Notes under the pieces: generated by a model
Seen by the model: the letters and a program-made list of their open reading frames with translations, nothing else
Told to the model about the DNA's origin: nothing
Database searches by the model: none
Program-made: the position numbers and the translations under genes
Shown: positions 10,299 to 18,164 of the stretch, piece after piece
Layout: the number at the start of each line of letters is the position of its first letter
Numbering within the stretch: position 1 is the stretch's first letter
Origin: Mucilaginibacter sp.
Lineage (GTDB): Bacteria; Bacteroidota; Bacteroidia; Sphingobacteriales; Sphingobacteriaceae
Direction of reading: 5' to 3'
NCBI GenBank assembly: GCA_028287895.1
Contig: JAQBOV010000026.1
Location: forward strand, 1-64,000
DNA: 64,000 bases

Positions 10299-10883
10299 AT
10301 GAAAAGACCGATACTATTAGTTCTTTTTATCCTTTTGGGCGGCTCATCGATATTTGCTCAAAAAGTTGACTCTTCTGTAAATAAATTGGGCGTGACAAAA
10401 AATGGCAACGGCGCATTAATGAGCCCGTCAAATAATATTATGGACAATCTTTCCTCGTCGCCCGAATTTTCTGTACTGGTTAATGCAATAAAAACAGCCG
10501 GCCTAACCGATACTTTTAACGGCAATAACGCGATCACCATTTTTGCACCGACCAATAAAGCATTCGAAAAACTGGAGTCAGGCAAACTGGACACTTTGTT
10601 GCTGCCTGTGCATCAGGGGGAATTGACAAATTTGCTTCAATACCATGCCATTGCAGGAAGAATAACTTCAAAGGACATTGAAAGGCAGATAAAAGCCGGA
10701 AACGGACAGGCAATCTTTACTACGCTTTCCGGAGGCGTATTAAAAGCAAGGATCAACGAAAATAGGAATATTGCTTTAACTGATGAAAATGGTGACCAGG
10801 GCGTAATCAGCAAATTTGGTATACCGCAAAGCAATGGCATACTGCATATCATAAGCTCCGTATTAACACCTCGTTTAAAATGA
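10299..10883 (+). CDS. Secreted fasciclin-domain protein
   Basis: The 194-residue product has a signal peptide (residues 1-20, ending IFAQ) and one FAS1 (fasciclin) domain. Typical blocks are FSVLVNAIKTAGLTDTF (about 53-69), ITIFAPTNKAFEKL (about 77-90) and the C-terminal SNGILHIISSVLTP (H-box, about 178-191). FAS1 domains mediate adhesion or carbohydrate binding at the surface. The domain is complete. It precedes msrB by 74 bases on the same strand and could be co-transcribed. Confidence 0.9.
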   Translation: MKRPILLVLFILLGGSSIFAQKVDSSVNKLGVTKNGNGALMSPSNNIMDNLSSSPEFSVLVNAIKTAGLTDTFNGNNAITIFAPTNKAFEKLESGKLDTLLLPVHQGELTNLLQYHAIAGRITSKDIERQIKAGNGQAIFTTLSGGVLKARINENRNIALTDENGDQGVISKFGIPQSNGILHIISSVLTPRLK

Positions 10884-10957
10884 CAAATTGTTGCAACTGA
10901 TAAGCAAACCAAATCAAGACCGACTACGTAATTCAGTTAACTAAGCAAAATTATTTA

Positions 10958-11428
10958 ATGAAGAAGTTATTATTTATAACAGCATTTTGCGCTATAGCGG
11001 TATTCAGCGCTCAAAATAGCAGGTCTCAGTCCAAAAGAAAACTGAGCAAGCCGGCCTCGGAATGGAAAAAGACACTTACGCCGGATCAATACGAAATAAT
11101 GGTTGAAAGTGGCACCGAACCTCCATACAAAAATGCGTATTGGAACAACCACCAAAAAGGTGTTTATGTAAGCGCGGCAACAGGCAATATTTTATTTAGC
11201 TCAGATGATAAATACGACAGCCATACCGGCTGGCCAAGTTTTGTAAAACCGGTTGACCCCAGCAAAATTGCAATAGTACAGGATAACAGCCTGGGGATGA
11301 CCCGTGACGAAGTGATCGAAAAAAGTACAGGCTTGCACCTGGGCCATGTTTTTGACGACGGCCCGGCTGATCGCGGCGGCAAACGCTATTGTTTGAATTC
11401 AGCTGCATTGAAATTTATTAAAAAGTAA
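10958..11428 (+). CDS. msrB: Exported peptide-methionine (R)-S-oxide reductase
   Basis: MsrB reduces methionine-R-sulfoxide in damaged proteins. This 156-residue copy carries an N-terminal signal sequence (about residues 1-24), so it probably works in the periplasm. The core has EWKKTLTPDQYEIM, SHTGWPSF, HLGHVFDDGP and the catalytic-cysteine motif RYCLNSAALKF near residue 145. Both CxxC zinc-binding pairs of form-1 MsrB are missing: the places where they normally sit read VSAATGNILF and EKSTGLHLGHVF. It is therefore a zinc-free MsrB. The partner thiol reductant is not evident nearby. Its 3' end overlaps the convergent GIY-YIG gene by 11 bases. Confidence 0.93.
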   Translation: MKKLLFITAFCAIAVFSAQNSRSQSKRKLSKPASEWKKTLTPDQYEIMVESGTEPPYKNAYWNNHQKGVYVSAATGNILFSSDDKYDSHTGWPSFVKPVDPSKIAIVQDNSLGMTRDEVIEKSTGLHLGHVFDDGPADRGGKRYCLNSAALKFIKK

Positions 11429-11774
11429 CCATCTTGCGTGCGGCATTAATGGAAGGGCGTATCATTGGCCTGGTCCTGATGTTGCTTTCAAAATTGAGTC
11501 CAATGGTCAGGTCTACCCAATCTGGGTTTACAGATCTGATCATTTTTTCTTTTTGGGGCCTGGTAAAGGTACTGACCATCTTAAAACGGGCCATCGCCTG
11601 CTCTTCTGTATTGATCTCCTCAAAATAAACAAGACGGTTAAGTTGTTGGCCACTGTCAAAAAATAAAGTGGGCATCTGGCGGTAAAACTGCAGGGCTTTT
11701 AAAATATCTGAGCATAATCCTACATGTAAATTGTTTCTGTTCCGGTCAGTGATGATATAAATAAAACGCTTCAT
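11418..11774 (-). CDS. GIY-YIG superfamily protein
   Basis: This 118-residue protein begins FIYIITDRNRNNLHVGLCSDI, matching the start of GIY-YIG nuclease domains in which YIIT and HVG replace the canonical GIY and YIG. Downstream VYFEEINTEEQAMARFKMV resembles the region with the conserved glutamate/arginine helix, and RSVNPDWVDL resembles the domain end. GIY-YIG domains cut DNA in repair or mobile introns, but these small single-domain proteins are mostly uncharacterised. The catalytic tyrosines are only partly kept, so nuclease activity is uncertain. It converges with msrB and diverges from the repressor gene. Confidence 0.7.
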   Translation of the reverse strand: MKRFIYIITDRNRNNLHVGLCSDILKALQFYRQMPTLFFDSGQQLNRLVYFEEINTEEQAMARFKMVSTFTRPQKEKMIRSVNPDWVDLTIGLNFESNIRTRPMIRPSINAARKMVTF

Positions 11775-11857
11775 TTCAATAAAAATTTGCTGGTTAAAAA
11801 ATAATTACTAATTTTATGAGCATAAAAATACTAATAATTTTAGCAAATGCAAATTTT

Positions 11858-12631
11858 ATGTCATTAATTTCATCAAATATTAAATTTCTTAGGAAAAAGA
11901 AAGGTCTGACCCAGCAACAGTTTGCCGATCAAGTAGGTATAAAAAGATCATTGGTCGGGGCATATGAGGAAGAAAGGGCCGAACCCAAATATGATTTGCT
12001 AAAAAAAATAGCATTATTCTTTGATGTCACCGTAGATGATTTTATCAATGAGACAATAAATGAAAAGTGGGCGCCAAAACCTAAGGGCGATCCGGCAAAT
12101 CTGCGCATTCTAAGTATTTCAGTCGATAAGGACGATAATGAAAATATTGAACTGGTTCCCTTAAAAGCAAGCGCGGGTTACCTTAATGGGTATGCCGACC
12201 CTGAGTATGTAGCGGCCTTGCCCAAATTCTATTTGCCAATGTTTAAGCAGGGCACCTACCGGGCATTTGAGATAAAAGGCGATTCAATGCTGCCGCTGGT
12301 GTCAGGCACCATTATTATTGGCGAATACCTTGAAAACTGGGGCGATCTGAAATCAGGCGACACCTATATAATTATATCAAAAACTGAGGGTGTGGTATAT
12401 AAACGCGTGAGTGGCAAATTCAAGGAACAGAAAAAATTAAAACTGATATCCGACAATCCGGTTTATGAACCTTACGATATAAATGGTGAAGATATACTGG
12501 AAATATGGAAGGCGAAGGCCTATATTTCGACACAGCTGCCAATGCCGGCACCCGAGCCTACAATGGAAAGCTTAACCACCATGATGGCGCAGATGCAGCG
12601 CTCAATTTCCAAATTACAGCACAATAATTAG
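11858..12631 (+). CDS. XRE-family repressor with LexA-like S24 domain
   Basis: The N-terminal 60 residues form an XRE helix-turn-helix (LRKKKGLTQQQFADQVGIKRSLVGAYEEERAEP). The C-terminal half is a LexA/S24-type domain with the serine in EIKGDSMLPLVSG and the lysine in GVVYKRVSG, the usual Ser-Lys dyad. An Ala-Gly pair in KASAGYLNGY sits upstream of the serine where LexA and CI repressors self-cleave. A polar tail with PEPTMESLTTMMAQMQ follows and may be a coiled coil. The ATG at 11858 was preferred because the XRE domain starts there; an ATG at 11816 would add 14 hydrophobic residues of unlikely use. It has no phage neighbours, so it may be a chromosomal stress regulator rather than a prophage repressor. 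Confidence 0.88.
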   Translation: MSLISSNIKFLRKKKGLTQQQFADQVGIKRSLVGAYEEERAEPKYDLLKKIALFFDVTVDDFINETINEKWAPKPKGDPANLRILSISVDKDDNENIELVPLKASAGYLNGYADPEYVAALPKFYLPMFKQGTYRAFEIKGDSMLPLVSGTIIIGEYLENWGDLKSGDTYIIISKTEGVVYKRVSGKFKEQKKLKLISDNPVYEPYDINGEDILEIWKAKAYISTQLPMPAPEPTMESLTTMMAQMQRSISKLQHNN

Positions 12632-12682
12632 GTTTATTAACTATTCTAACCCAATCACCACCCGCAACAATTAAGTTACATA

Positions 12683-12704
12683 CAGGTAATTAAACTATTA
12701 CCTG
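12683..12704. promoter_or_regulatory. Inverted repeat upstream of the Spy-like gene
   Basis: CAGGTAAT at 12683-12690 and ATTACCTG at 12697-12704 are perfect 8-base arms around a 6-base spacer, about 40 bases before the start of the next gene. The size fits a dimeric regulator site, and the XRE/S24 gene just upstream is one candidate binder. This is inferred from symmetry alone. Confidence 0.35.
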
Positions 12705-12743
12705 GTAACTTCATCAAACCTTTAAATCTAAAAAACTAAGAAG

Positions 12744-13106
12744 ATGAAGAAATTTTTGTTGATGTGCTGTTTTCTGATAGGGATTACAGCAGTAAGCCGT
12801 GCACAAGGTGGCGGCAGGAGAAGTCCTGAACAAAGGGCTAAACAATTGCAGACACAATTAAGCCTGAATGATGATCAAACAACCAAGATCACTGCTATTT
12901 ACAAGGAACAATCTGTGAAAATGGATAGCGTTAGAACCGCCTCAAATGGTGACAGGGAAGCGATGATGAAAGCAATGATGCCTTTGACACAATCTACTGG
13001 TGACAAGATCAAAGCCGTTTTAACCGCCGACCAGGCTGCCGCTTACGATAAACTGATAAAAGAAAGAATGGACAGGATGAAACAAGGTGGTGGTGGAAAT
13101 AATTAA
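12744..13106 (+). CDS. Small secreted Spy/CpxP-like protein
   Basis: The 120-residue product has a signal peptide (MKKFLLMCCFLIGITAVSRAQ) and a mainly helical, charged mature part with QRAKQLQTQLSLNDDQTTKI and LTADQAAAYDKLIKERMDRM, which resemble the LTxxQ repeats of Spy/CpxP chaperones and of small Bacteroidota DUF4890-type proteins. It ends in a glycine-rich tail. Such proteins are periplasmic and some act as holdase chaperones or metal sensors. The specific function is not proven. A strong terminator follows directly. Confidence 0.75.
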   Translation: MKKFLLMCCFLIGITAVSRAQGGGRRSPEQRAKQLQTQLSLNDDQTTKITAIYKEQSVKMDSVRTASNGDREAMMKAMMPLTQSTGDKIKAVLTADQAAAYDKLIKERMDRMKQGGGGNN

Positions 13107-13123
13107 CCGCTGTAAAAGTATTT

Positions 13124-13164
13124 AAAGAAAGCCTTCCGATTTACCGGGAGGCTTTCTTTATTTT
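13124..13164 (+). terminator. Rho-independent terminator
   Basis: A stem of about 15 bp (AAAGAAAGCCTTCCG with CGGGAGGCTTTCTTT, one G-T pair) closes a 6-base loop at 13139-13144 and is followed by a T-rich run. It lies 18 bases after the stop of the Spy-like gene and before bioF. Confidence 0.88.
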
Positions 13165-13181
13165 AGCACAAATTTTCAGTC

Positions 13182-14306
13182 TTGAACTCATCAGAAAAAT
13201 TTATTAAGGAGAAGCTTGACCAAAGGCAATCAAACGGCACTTACAGGACATTAAAACCTGAAAGCAGCCTGGTTGATTTTTGTTCGAATGATTACCTTGG
13301 GTTTGCCCGTTCACCGGTTTTAAAACATTGGGTTGAAAAGGAAGTGGAAGCTAATGATAGGGCATTGAACGGATCTACCGGTTCCAGGTTGCTGTCAGGG
13401 AACCTGGCTTATACGGAAACACTGGAGCAGGAGATCGCAGACTTTCATCAAAGTGAGGCAGGGCTGATCTTCAATTCGGGGTATGATGCTAATTTGGGAT
13501 TGTTCTCCGCGTTACCACAACGTAGTGACACGATTATTACTGATGAGTTAATACATGCCTCCATTATTGATGGTGCAAGATTAAGCTATGCAAACCGCTA
13601 TACTTTCAGGCATAATGACCTGAAAAGCCTTGAAGAAAAGCTAAAACATGCTCAAGGCAATTGCTATGTGGTGATCGAAAGTGTTTACTCGATGGATGGT
13701 GACACACCACCGATAAAGGAGATATCAGCGTTAACCGAAAAATTTAAAGCTCAACTGATTGTTGATGAGGCTCATGCAATTGGACTTTATGGAAAGGGGC
13801 TGATTAATCAGCTGGGTTCAGAAAGCAGGGTTTTTGCAAGGATTATTACTTTCGGAAAAGCGTTGGGTTGTCATGGCGCAATAATTTTGGGGAGCAAACT
13901 GCTGCGCGAATATCTCATCAATTTTTCAAGATCCTTTATTTATACGACTGCCTGCTCGTTCCATCAAATGGCATCAATAAAAATGGCTTATAAACTGCTT
14001 CCATTATCGGCAAACGAGGTTCAAAAGCTTCACAATAATATTCATCTTTTTAAAAAGACATCTGCCCGCCCCGGTTACAATTTATTGCCGAGTGATTCTG
14101 CTATTCAATGTCTTATCGTTGGTAGCAATGATAAAGCAAAGCAAATAGCCGGACAATTACAGAATGCCGGGATGGATGTTCGCCCTATTCTTAGTCCAAC
14201 GGTGCCAAAAGGCACGGAAAGATTAAGAATATGTTTGCATTCATTCAATACCAGTGATGAGATCAACTTGCTGTCAGAAACCATCCATAAATTAAGCTAT
14301 GCCTGA
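13182..14306 (+). CDS. bioF: 8-amino-7-oxononanoate synthase
   Basis: BioF condenses a pimeloyl thioester with alanine to make the first ring precursor of biotin, using PLP. The 374-residue protein shows SLVDFCSNDYLGFARSP (about residue 30), GSTGSRLLSGN, VDEAHAIGLYG (PLP-binding Asp) and ITFGKALGCHGA, whose lysine should hold PLP. It starts at a TTG 18 bases after the terminator; no in-frame ATG lies between the terminator and the conserved part. It overlaps bioD by 8 bases, indicating translational coupling. It is slightly shorter than E. coli BioF (384). Serine palmitoyltransferase at 45460 is a paralog, but that protein is clearly distinct in its active-site region. Confidence 0.92.
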   Translation: MNSSEKFIKEKLDQRQSNGTYRTLKPESSLVDFCSNDYLGFARSPVLKHWVEKEVEANDRALNGSTGSRLLSGNLAYTETLEQEIADFHQSEAGLIFNSGYDANLGLFSALPQRSDTIITDELIHASIIDGARLSYANRYTFRHNDLKSLEEKLKHAQGNCYVVIESVYSMDGDTPPIKEISALTEKFKAQLIVDEAHAIGLYGKGLINQLGSESRVFARIITFGKALGCHGAIILGSKLLREYLINFSRSFIYTTACSFHQMASIKMAYKLLPLSANEVQKLHNNIHLFKKTSARPGYNLLPSDSAIQCLIVGSNDKAKQIAGQLQNAGMDVRPILSPTVPKGTERLRICLHSFNTSDEINLLSETIHKLSYA

Positions 14307-14916
14307 TAAGGAGCATTTTTTTGTAACCGGGATCGGAACCGGAATCGGTAAAACTATTGTATCAGCAGTTTTAGTGGAAAAGTTAAAATCAGACTATTGG
14401 AAACCTGTTCAGTCCGGCGATTTGGATAATAGCGACTCTTTATTGGTAGAAAGCCTGATCTCAAACGGGCATACCAAAATTCATCCCGAGTCTTACCGGC
14501 TCAGCGAGCCCTTTTCACCGCATAAATCTGCAGCGATTGATGGAATTAGCATTAAACCGGAAAATATAATTCTTCCTGACACCAATAATAAATTGATAAT
14601 TGAAGGTGCTGGTGGTTTGATGGTTCCGTTAAATGATAAATTTTTAATGATAGATCTGATCAAAAAGTTACACCTGCCGGTAATACTAGTTTCGCAAAAC
14701 TACCTGGGGAGCATCAACCATACACTTTTGTCCGTTTATGCATTAAAACAGTATGGCATCCCGATAAAAGGAATCATTTTTAATGGCATCGAGGATGTTT
14801 ACGCTGAAGAATTCATATTAGATTATGCCGGCATCGAGCTATTGGGCCATATACCCCAATTTAATAAGGCTGATAAAAAGGCCATTATAGATGCGGGTAA
14901 TTATGTCGATCTGTAA
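14299..14916 (+). CDS. bioD: Dethiobiotin synthetase
   Basis: BioD closes the ureido ring of dethiobiotin from diaminopelargonate, CO2 and ATP. The P-loop appears as TGIGTGIGKTIVSAVL at residues 10-25, the substrate-binding lysine lies in YWKPVQSGD (about 36), and the EGAGGLMVPL motif (about 98-107) is present. Its 205 residues match the usual length. The start overlaps the 3' end of bioF, so the two form an operon. bioA lies 20 kb away on the other strand, and bioB and bioC are not in the window. Confidence 0.95.
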   Translation: MPDKEHFFVTGIGTGIGKTIVSAVLVEKLKSDYWKPVQSGDLDNSDSLLVESLISNGHTKIHPESYRLSEPFSPHKSAAIDGISIKPENIILPDTNNKLIIEGAGGLMVPLNDKFLMIDLIKKLHLPVILVSQNYLGSINHTLLSVYALKQYGIPIKGIIFNGIEDVYAEEFILDYAGIELLGHIPQFNKADKKAIIDAGNYVDL

Positions 14917-14980
14917 TTCATCTCCTTTATTTTGCTAAATAAAGAATTTGCATCAACTTAGCATTTCAAATATCAACCAC

Positions 14981-15874
14981 ATGATAAAGAATATTACGGT
15001 GATTGGCTCAGGCACGATGGGTAATGGCATAGCACATACTTTTGCGCAAAATGGTTTTAAGGTATCTTTAGTTGACATCAGTAGCGAATCATTAGCCAAA
15101 GGCTTGCAAACCATCACCAGCAATCTCGACAGGCAAATAAAAAAAGGCGCTATTGAGGAAAATATCAAGACTACTACGCTGGGTAATATTACAACTTATA
15201 CGGATTTAAAGGAAGGCGCAGCCAATGCCGACCTTGTTGTGGAAGCGGCAACCGAAAACCGGGAAATAAAACTAAACCTGTTTAAGCAACTCAGCGAAAT
15301 TTGCAGTGCGGATGTAATACTGGCTTCAAATACCTCATCCATATCCATCACCCAAATAGCTGCAGTTACTAAAAAGCCGCAGAATGTGATCGGTATGCAC
15401 TTTATGAACCCCGTACCTGTAATGAGACTCGTTGAGGTGATACGGGGTTATGCTACCACCGATGAAGTAACCCATACGATAATGGACCTATCTAAAAAAT
15501 TAGAGAAAGACCCGGTTGAGGTGAATGATTATCCGGGTTTTGTAGCCAACCGCATTCTGATGCCGATGATTAATGAAGCGGTATATACCTTGCATGAGGG
15601 TGTGGCAGGAGTTGAAGAAATTGATACGGTAATGAAGCTGGGGATGGCCCATCCAATGGGGCCGCTGCAACTGGCTGATTTTATTGGTCTGGATGTTTGC
15701 CTGGCCATTTTAAAGGTATTGTATGATGGCTTTGGCAATCAAAAATATGCGCCCTGCCCGTTGCTTGTCAATATGGTAACCGCCGGGCATCTGGGGGTCA
15801 AGTCTGGCGATGGCTTTTATAAATATACTACTGGGAACAAGGAACTTACGGTGGCAGGCAAGTTCAAATCGTAA
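14981..15874 (+). CDS. 3-hydroxybutyryl-CoA dehydrogenase
   Basis: This NAD-dependent enzyme interconverts 3-hydroxyacyl-CoA and acetoacyl-CoA in short-chain fatty acid metabolism. The Rossmann motif is ITVIGSGTMGNGIAHTFAQNG at residues 4-23, followed by LVVEAATENREIK, SNTSSISITQIA (substrate serine), GMHFMNPVPVMRLVEVI with the catalytic histidine, and PGFVANRILMPMINEA in the helical C-terminal domain. The ATG at 14981 fits the family start; a TTG at 14948 would add 11 unlikely residues. Length (297) is near the 280-290 norm. No other beta-oxidation gene is adjacent. Confidence 0.93.
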   Translation: MIKNITVIGSGTMGNGIAHTFAQNGFKVSLVDISSESLAKGLQTITSNLDRQIKKGAIEENIKTTTLGNITTYTDLKEGAANADLVVEAATENREIKLNLFKQLSEICSADVILASNTSSISITQIAAVTKKPQNVIGMHFMNPVPVMRLVEVIRGYATTDEVTHTIMDLSKKLEKDPVEVNDYPGFVANRILMPMINEAVYTLHEGVAGVEEIDTVMKLGMAHPMGPLQLADFIGLDVCLAILKVLYDGFGNQKYAPCPLLVNMVTAGHLGVKSGDGFYKYTTGNKELTVAGKFKS

Positions 15875-15939
15875 GCAGAATTTTAAACTATTTCTGTATT
15901 TGTTTGTCAATAGGTTAATCCTTATAAAAACATATTCAG

Positions 15940-16233
15940 ATGAAAACATTATCAAAATTAGGAGTACTCGCTTGTTTAGGCAGTGCCCTTTTCCTTTTAT
16001 CATGTGCAGGTGAATATTATGTAACTGATCAACCGGCTGAGGTTGTTTATCAAAGGCCTATTGCCCCTTATGACGGAGCGGTATGGATAGATGGCGATTG
16101 GTATTGGAGCGGTGGAAGATACGTTTACACAAGGGGCCATTGGAACAGGCCCCGCGCCGGACATACTTATGTTCGGGGTAACTGGGTTCATAGTCAGCGT
16201 GGCTATGCATGGCGTAGAGGGCGTTGGAAATAA
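15940..16233 (+). CDS. Small lipoprotein with WxxGxW-type repeats
   Basis: This 97-residue protein has a lipoprotein signal with lipobox LLSC (Cys 22) and is probably anchored in the outer membrane. The mature part holds aromatic repeats of the form WxxGxW/YVYTRGHW: VWIDGDWYWSGGRYVYTRG, HWNRPRAGHTYVRGNW and RGYAWRRGRWK. WxxGxW repeat proteins are widespread in Gram-negative bacteria but have no defined role. It is a single gene on the plus strand. No regulator is visible. Confidence 0.8.
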   Translation: MKTLSKLGVLACLGSALFLLSCAGEYYVTDQPAEVVYQRPIAPYDGAVWIDGDWYWSGGRYVYTRGHWNRPRAGHTYVRGNWVHSQRGYAWRRGRWK

Positions 16234-16309
16234 GACAGCTGGCAGAATGATATTAGATTTGAATAAATGATGCTGACACCGTTCATTTTACAGACCCGCT
16301 GATAGCAAA

Positions 16310-18076
16310 CTACATACGCTCCGGCACTTGTATACCGAGCAATTTCATTGCCTTTTTGATCACCCCGGCAGATGCTGCCGAAAGCTGTAAGCGAAACTGT
16401 TTAGTCAACTCATCTTCCGCCTGTAATATCGATTTTTCGTGGTAAAACTTATTAAAAGCTTTTGCTAATTCATAAACGTAGTTGGCAATAATAGCAGGAC
16501 TATGGCCTGTTGCTGCCAGTGTTATGGTTTCAGGGAACTGGCTCAATGTCAATATTAAATCCCTCTCTTGAGGATCAACAGATATACGCTTCTCCTTTAC
16601 CGGGCTGAGGGGCTCCGCCCGGCTTAATACCGACCGGATGCGTGCATGTGTATATTGAATAAAAGGCCCCGTATGCCCCTGGAAATCTACCGATTCATTA
16701 GGGTCAAACAACAACCGTTTTTTAGGGTCAACCTTTAGCAGGAAGTATTTTAATGCACCCATACCAATGGTGTGATATAGTTGCAACTTTTCTTCCTGGC
16801 TGTATCCGGTTACTTTTCCCAATGCCTCGGTCTGCTCTTTTGCGGTTTGCTCCATTTCATCAACCAGGTCATCTGCGTCAACCACTGTTCCCTCACGTGA
16901 TTTCATTTTTCCGGACGGCAGATCGACCATACCATATGATAAATGATATAAGCCCTTAGCCCATTGCTTACCCAGCTTCTGAAGGATCAGGAACAATACT
17001 TTAAAATGGTAATCCTGTTCGTTACCCACCACATAAATAGATTCATCCATGTGGAAATCATTATATTTCAATTGGGCAGTGCCCAGATCCTGGGTCATAT
17101 AAACAGAGGTTCCGTCAGCACGCAAAACCAGTTTCTCATCTAAGCCATCAGCAGTAAGGTCTATCCATACCGAACCGTCTTCTTTTTTAAAGAATACCCC
17201 TTTTTCAAGCCCTTCATCAACAATATCTTTTCCTAATAAATACGTATCCGATTCGTAATAAAATTTATCAAAGTCGACCCCCAAAGCCTTATAGGTTTTA
17301 CCAAAGCCATCATAAACCCAAAGGTTCATGGTTTTCCACAGGCTGATTACCTCTTCGTTACCGGCCTCCCATTGCTGCAGCATTTCCTGGGCCTCTTTTA
17401 TAACAGGTGCCTTCTTTTTAGCTTCTTCCTCTGTCTGTCCAAATGATTTTAATTCTTCTATCTGACGTTTATATTCTTTATCAAACAGCACATAATACTT
17501 TCCTACCAGGTGGTCGCCTTTTTCGCCTGTTGATTCCGGTGTTTCGCCATTGCCAAACTTTTGCCAGGCCAGCATGGATTTGCAGATGTGGATCCCCCTG
17601 TCATTTACCAGGTTGGCCTTTACAACCTGATACCCATCCGCCTTTAATATTTCGGCTACCGAATAGCCTAACAGGTTATTACGCACGTGGCCCAAATGCA
17701 AGGGCTTGTTGGTATTTGGTGAAGAATATTCCACCATCACTTTTTTGCCGTTAGGTTTAACCATGGCAAAATCAGCTGATAATATTTCAGTATAAAATTT
17801 ATTTATCCAGTAAGCATCAGACAATGAGATATTCAAAAAGCCTTTGATGACATTAAACCCCGAAATTTCTTTCACCTCGTTTTTCAGAAACTCACCCATT
17901 TCCGCACCGGTTTGTTCAGGCGATTTGCGCGAAATTTTGGTGAACAAAAAAGTCACTATCGTAATTTGTCCTTCAAATTCTTTACGGGTAGGCTGCAGAT
18001 TGATATCAGCAGGTTTCAGATCAATCTGATACAGGGCTTTAACGGCTTTAACAGCAGCTTCAATTATAAAATCCAT
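16310..18076 (-). CDS. argS: Arginyl-tRNA synthetase
   Basis: ArgRS charges tRNA-Arg. The 588-residue protein contains the N-terminal additional domain, the HIGH-type signature SSPNTNKPLHLGHVRNN (about residue 115), GMVDLPSGKMKSREGTVV as the degenerate KMSKS region, and a C-terminal DALR anticodon-binding domain (GPFIQYTHARIRSV onward). It starts at an ATG at 18076 with a matching -7 box 5 bases upstream of it on the minus strand. It diverges from the arginine deiminase gene with an 88-base shared intergenic region, so arginine charging and arginine consumption face each other. Confidence 0.97.
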   Translation of the reverse strand: MDFIIEAAVKAVKALYQIDLKPADINLQPTRKEFEGQITIVTFLFTKISRKSPEQTGAEMGEFLKNEVKEISGFNVIKGFLNISLSDAYWINKFYTEILSADFAMVKPNGKKVMVEYSSPNTNKPLHLGHVRNNLLGYSVAEILKADGYQVVKANLVNDRGIHICKSMLAWQKFGNGETPESTGEKGDHLVGKYYVLFDKEYKRQIEELKSFGQTEEEAKKKAPVIKEAQEMLQQWEAGNEEVISLWKTMNLWVYDGFGKTYKALGVDFDKFYYESDTYLLGKDIVDEGLEKGVFFKKEDGSVWIDLTADGLDEKLVLRADGTSVYMTQDLGTAQLKYNDFHMDESIYVVGNEQDYHFKVLFLILQKLGKQWAKGLYHLSYGMVDLPSGKMKSREGTVVDADDLVDEMEQTAKEQTEALGKVTGYSQEEKLQLYHTIGMGALKYFLLKVDPKKRLLFDPNESVDFQGHTGPFIQYTHARIRSVLSRAEPLSPVKEKRISVDPQERDLILTLSQFPETITLAATGHSPAIIANYVYELAKAFNKFYHEKSILQAEDELTKQFRLQLSAASAGVIKKAMKLLGIQVPERM

Positions 18077-18080
18077 CCGC

Positions 18081-18088
18081 CAAAATTA
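18081..18088 (-). promoter_or_regulatory. Putative -7 box for argS
   Basis: On the minus strand the bases read TAATTTTG, an exact match to the Bacteroidota -7 consensus TAnnTTTG. A TTG lies 23 bases further upstream. The box is only a few bases before the ATG, implying a very short leader. This is a consensus match only. Confidence 0.35.
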
Positions 18089-18137
18089 ATTAAAATGCGC
18101 CAACCGCTGTACAATTAATTATGTAGATAATTCTGGG

Positions 18138-18145
18138 TAGATTTG
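18138..18145 (+). promoter_or_regulatory. Putative -7 box for the arginine deiminase gene
   Basis: TAGATTTG matches TAnnTTTG, 19 bases before the ATG at 18165. I see no good -33 TTTG at the normal distance, so this is only a partial promoter match. Confidence 0.4.
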
Positions 18146-18164
18146 TTCCCGATTATAGCCCTTT

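Noticed and set aside
15810..16013. Small frame spanning the end of the dehydrogenase gene and the start of the WxxGxW lipoprotein
   Set aside because: It overlaps two better-supported genes and has no recognisable protein features.
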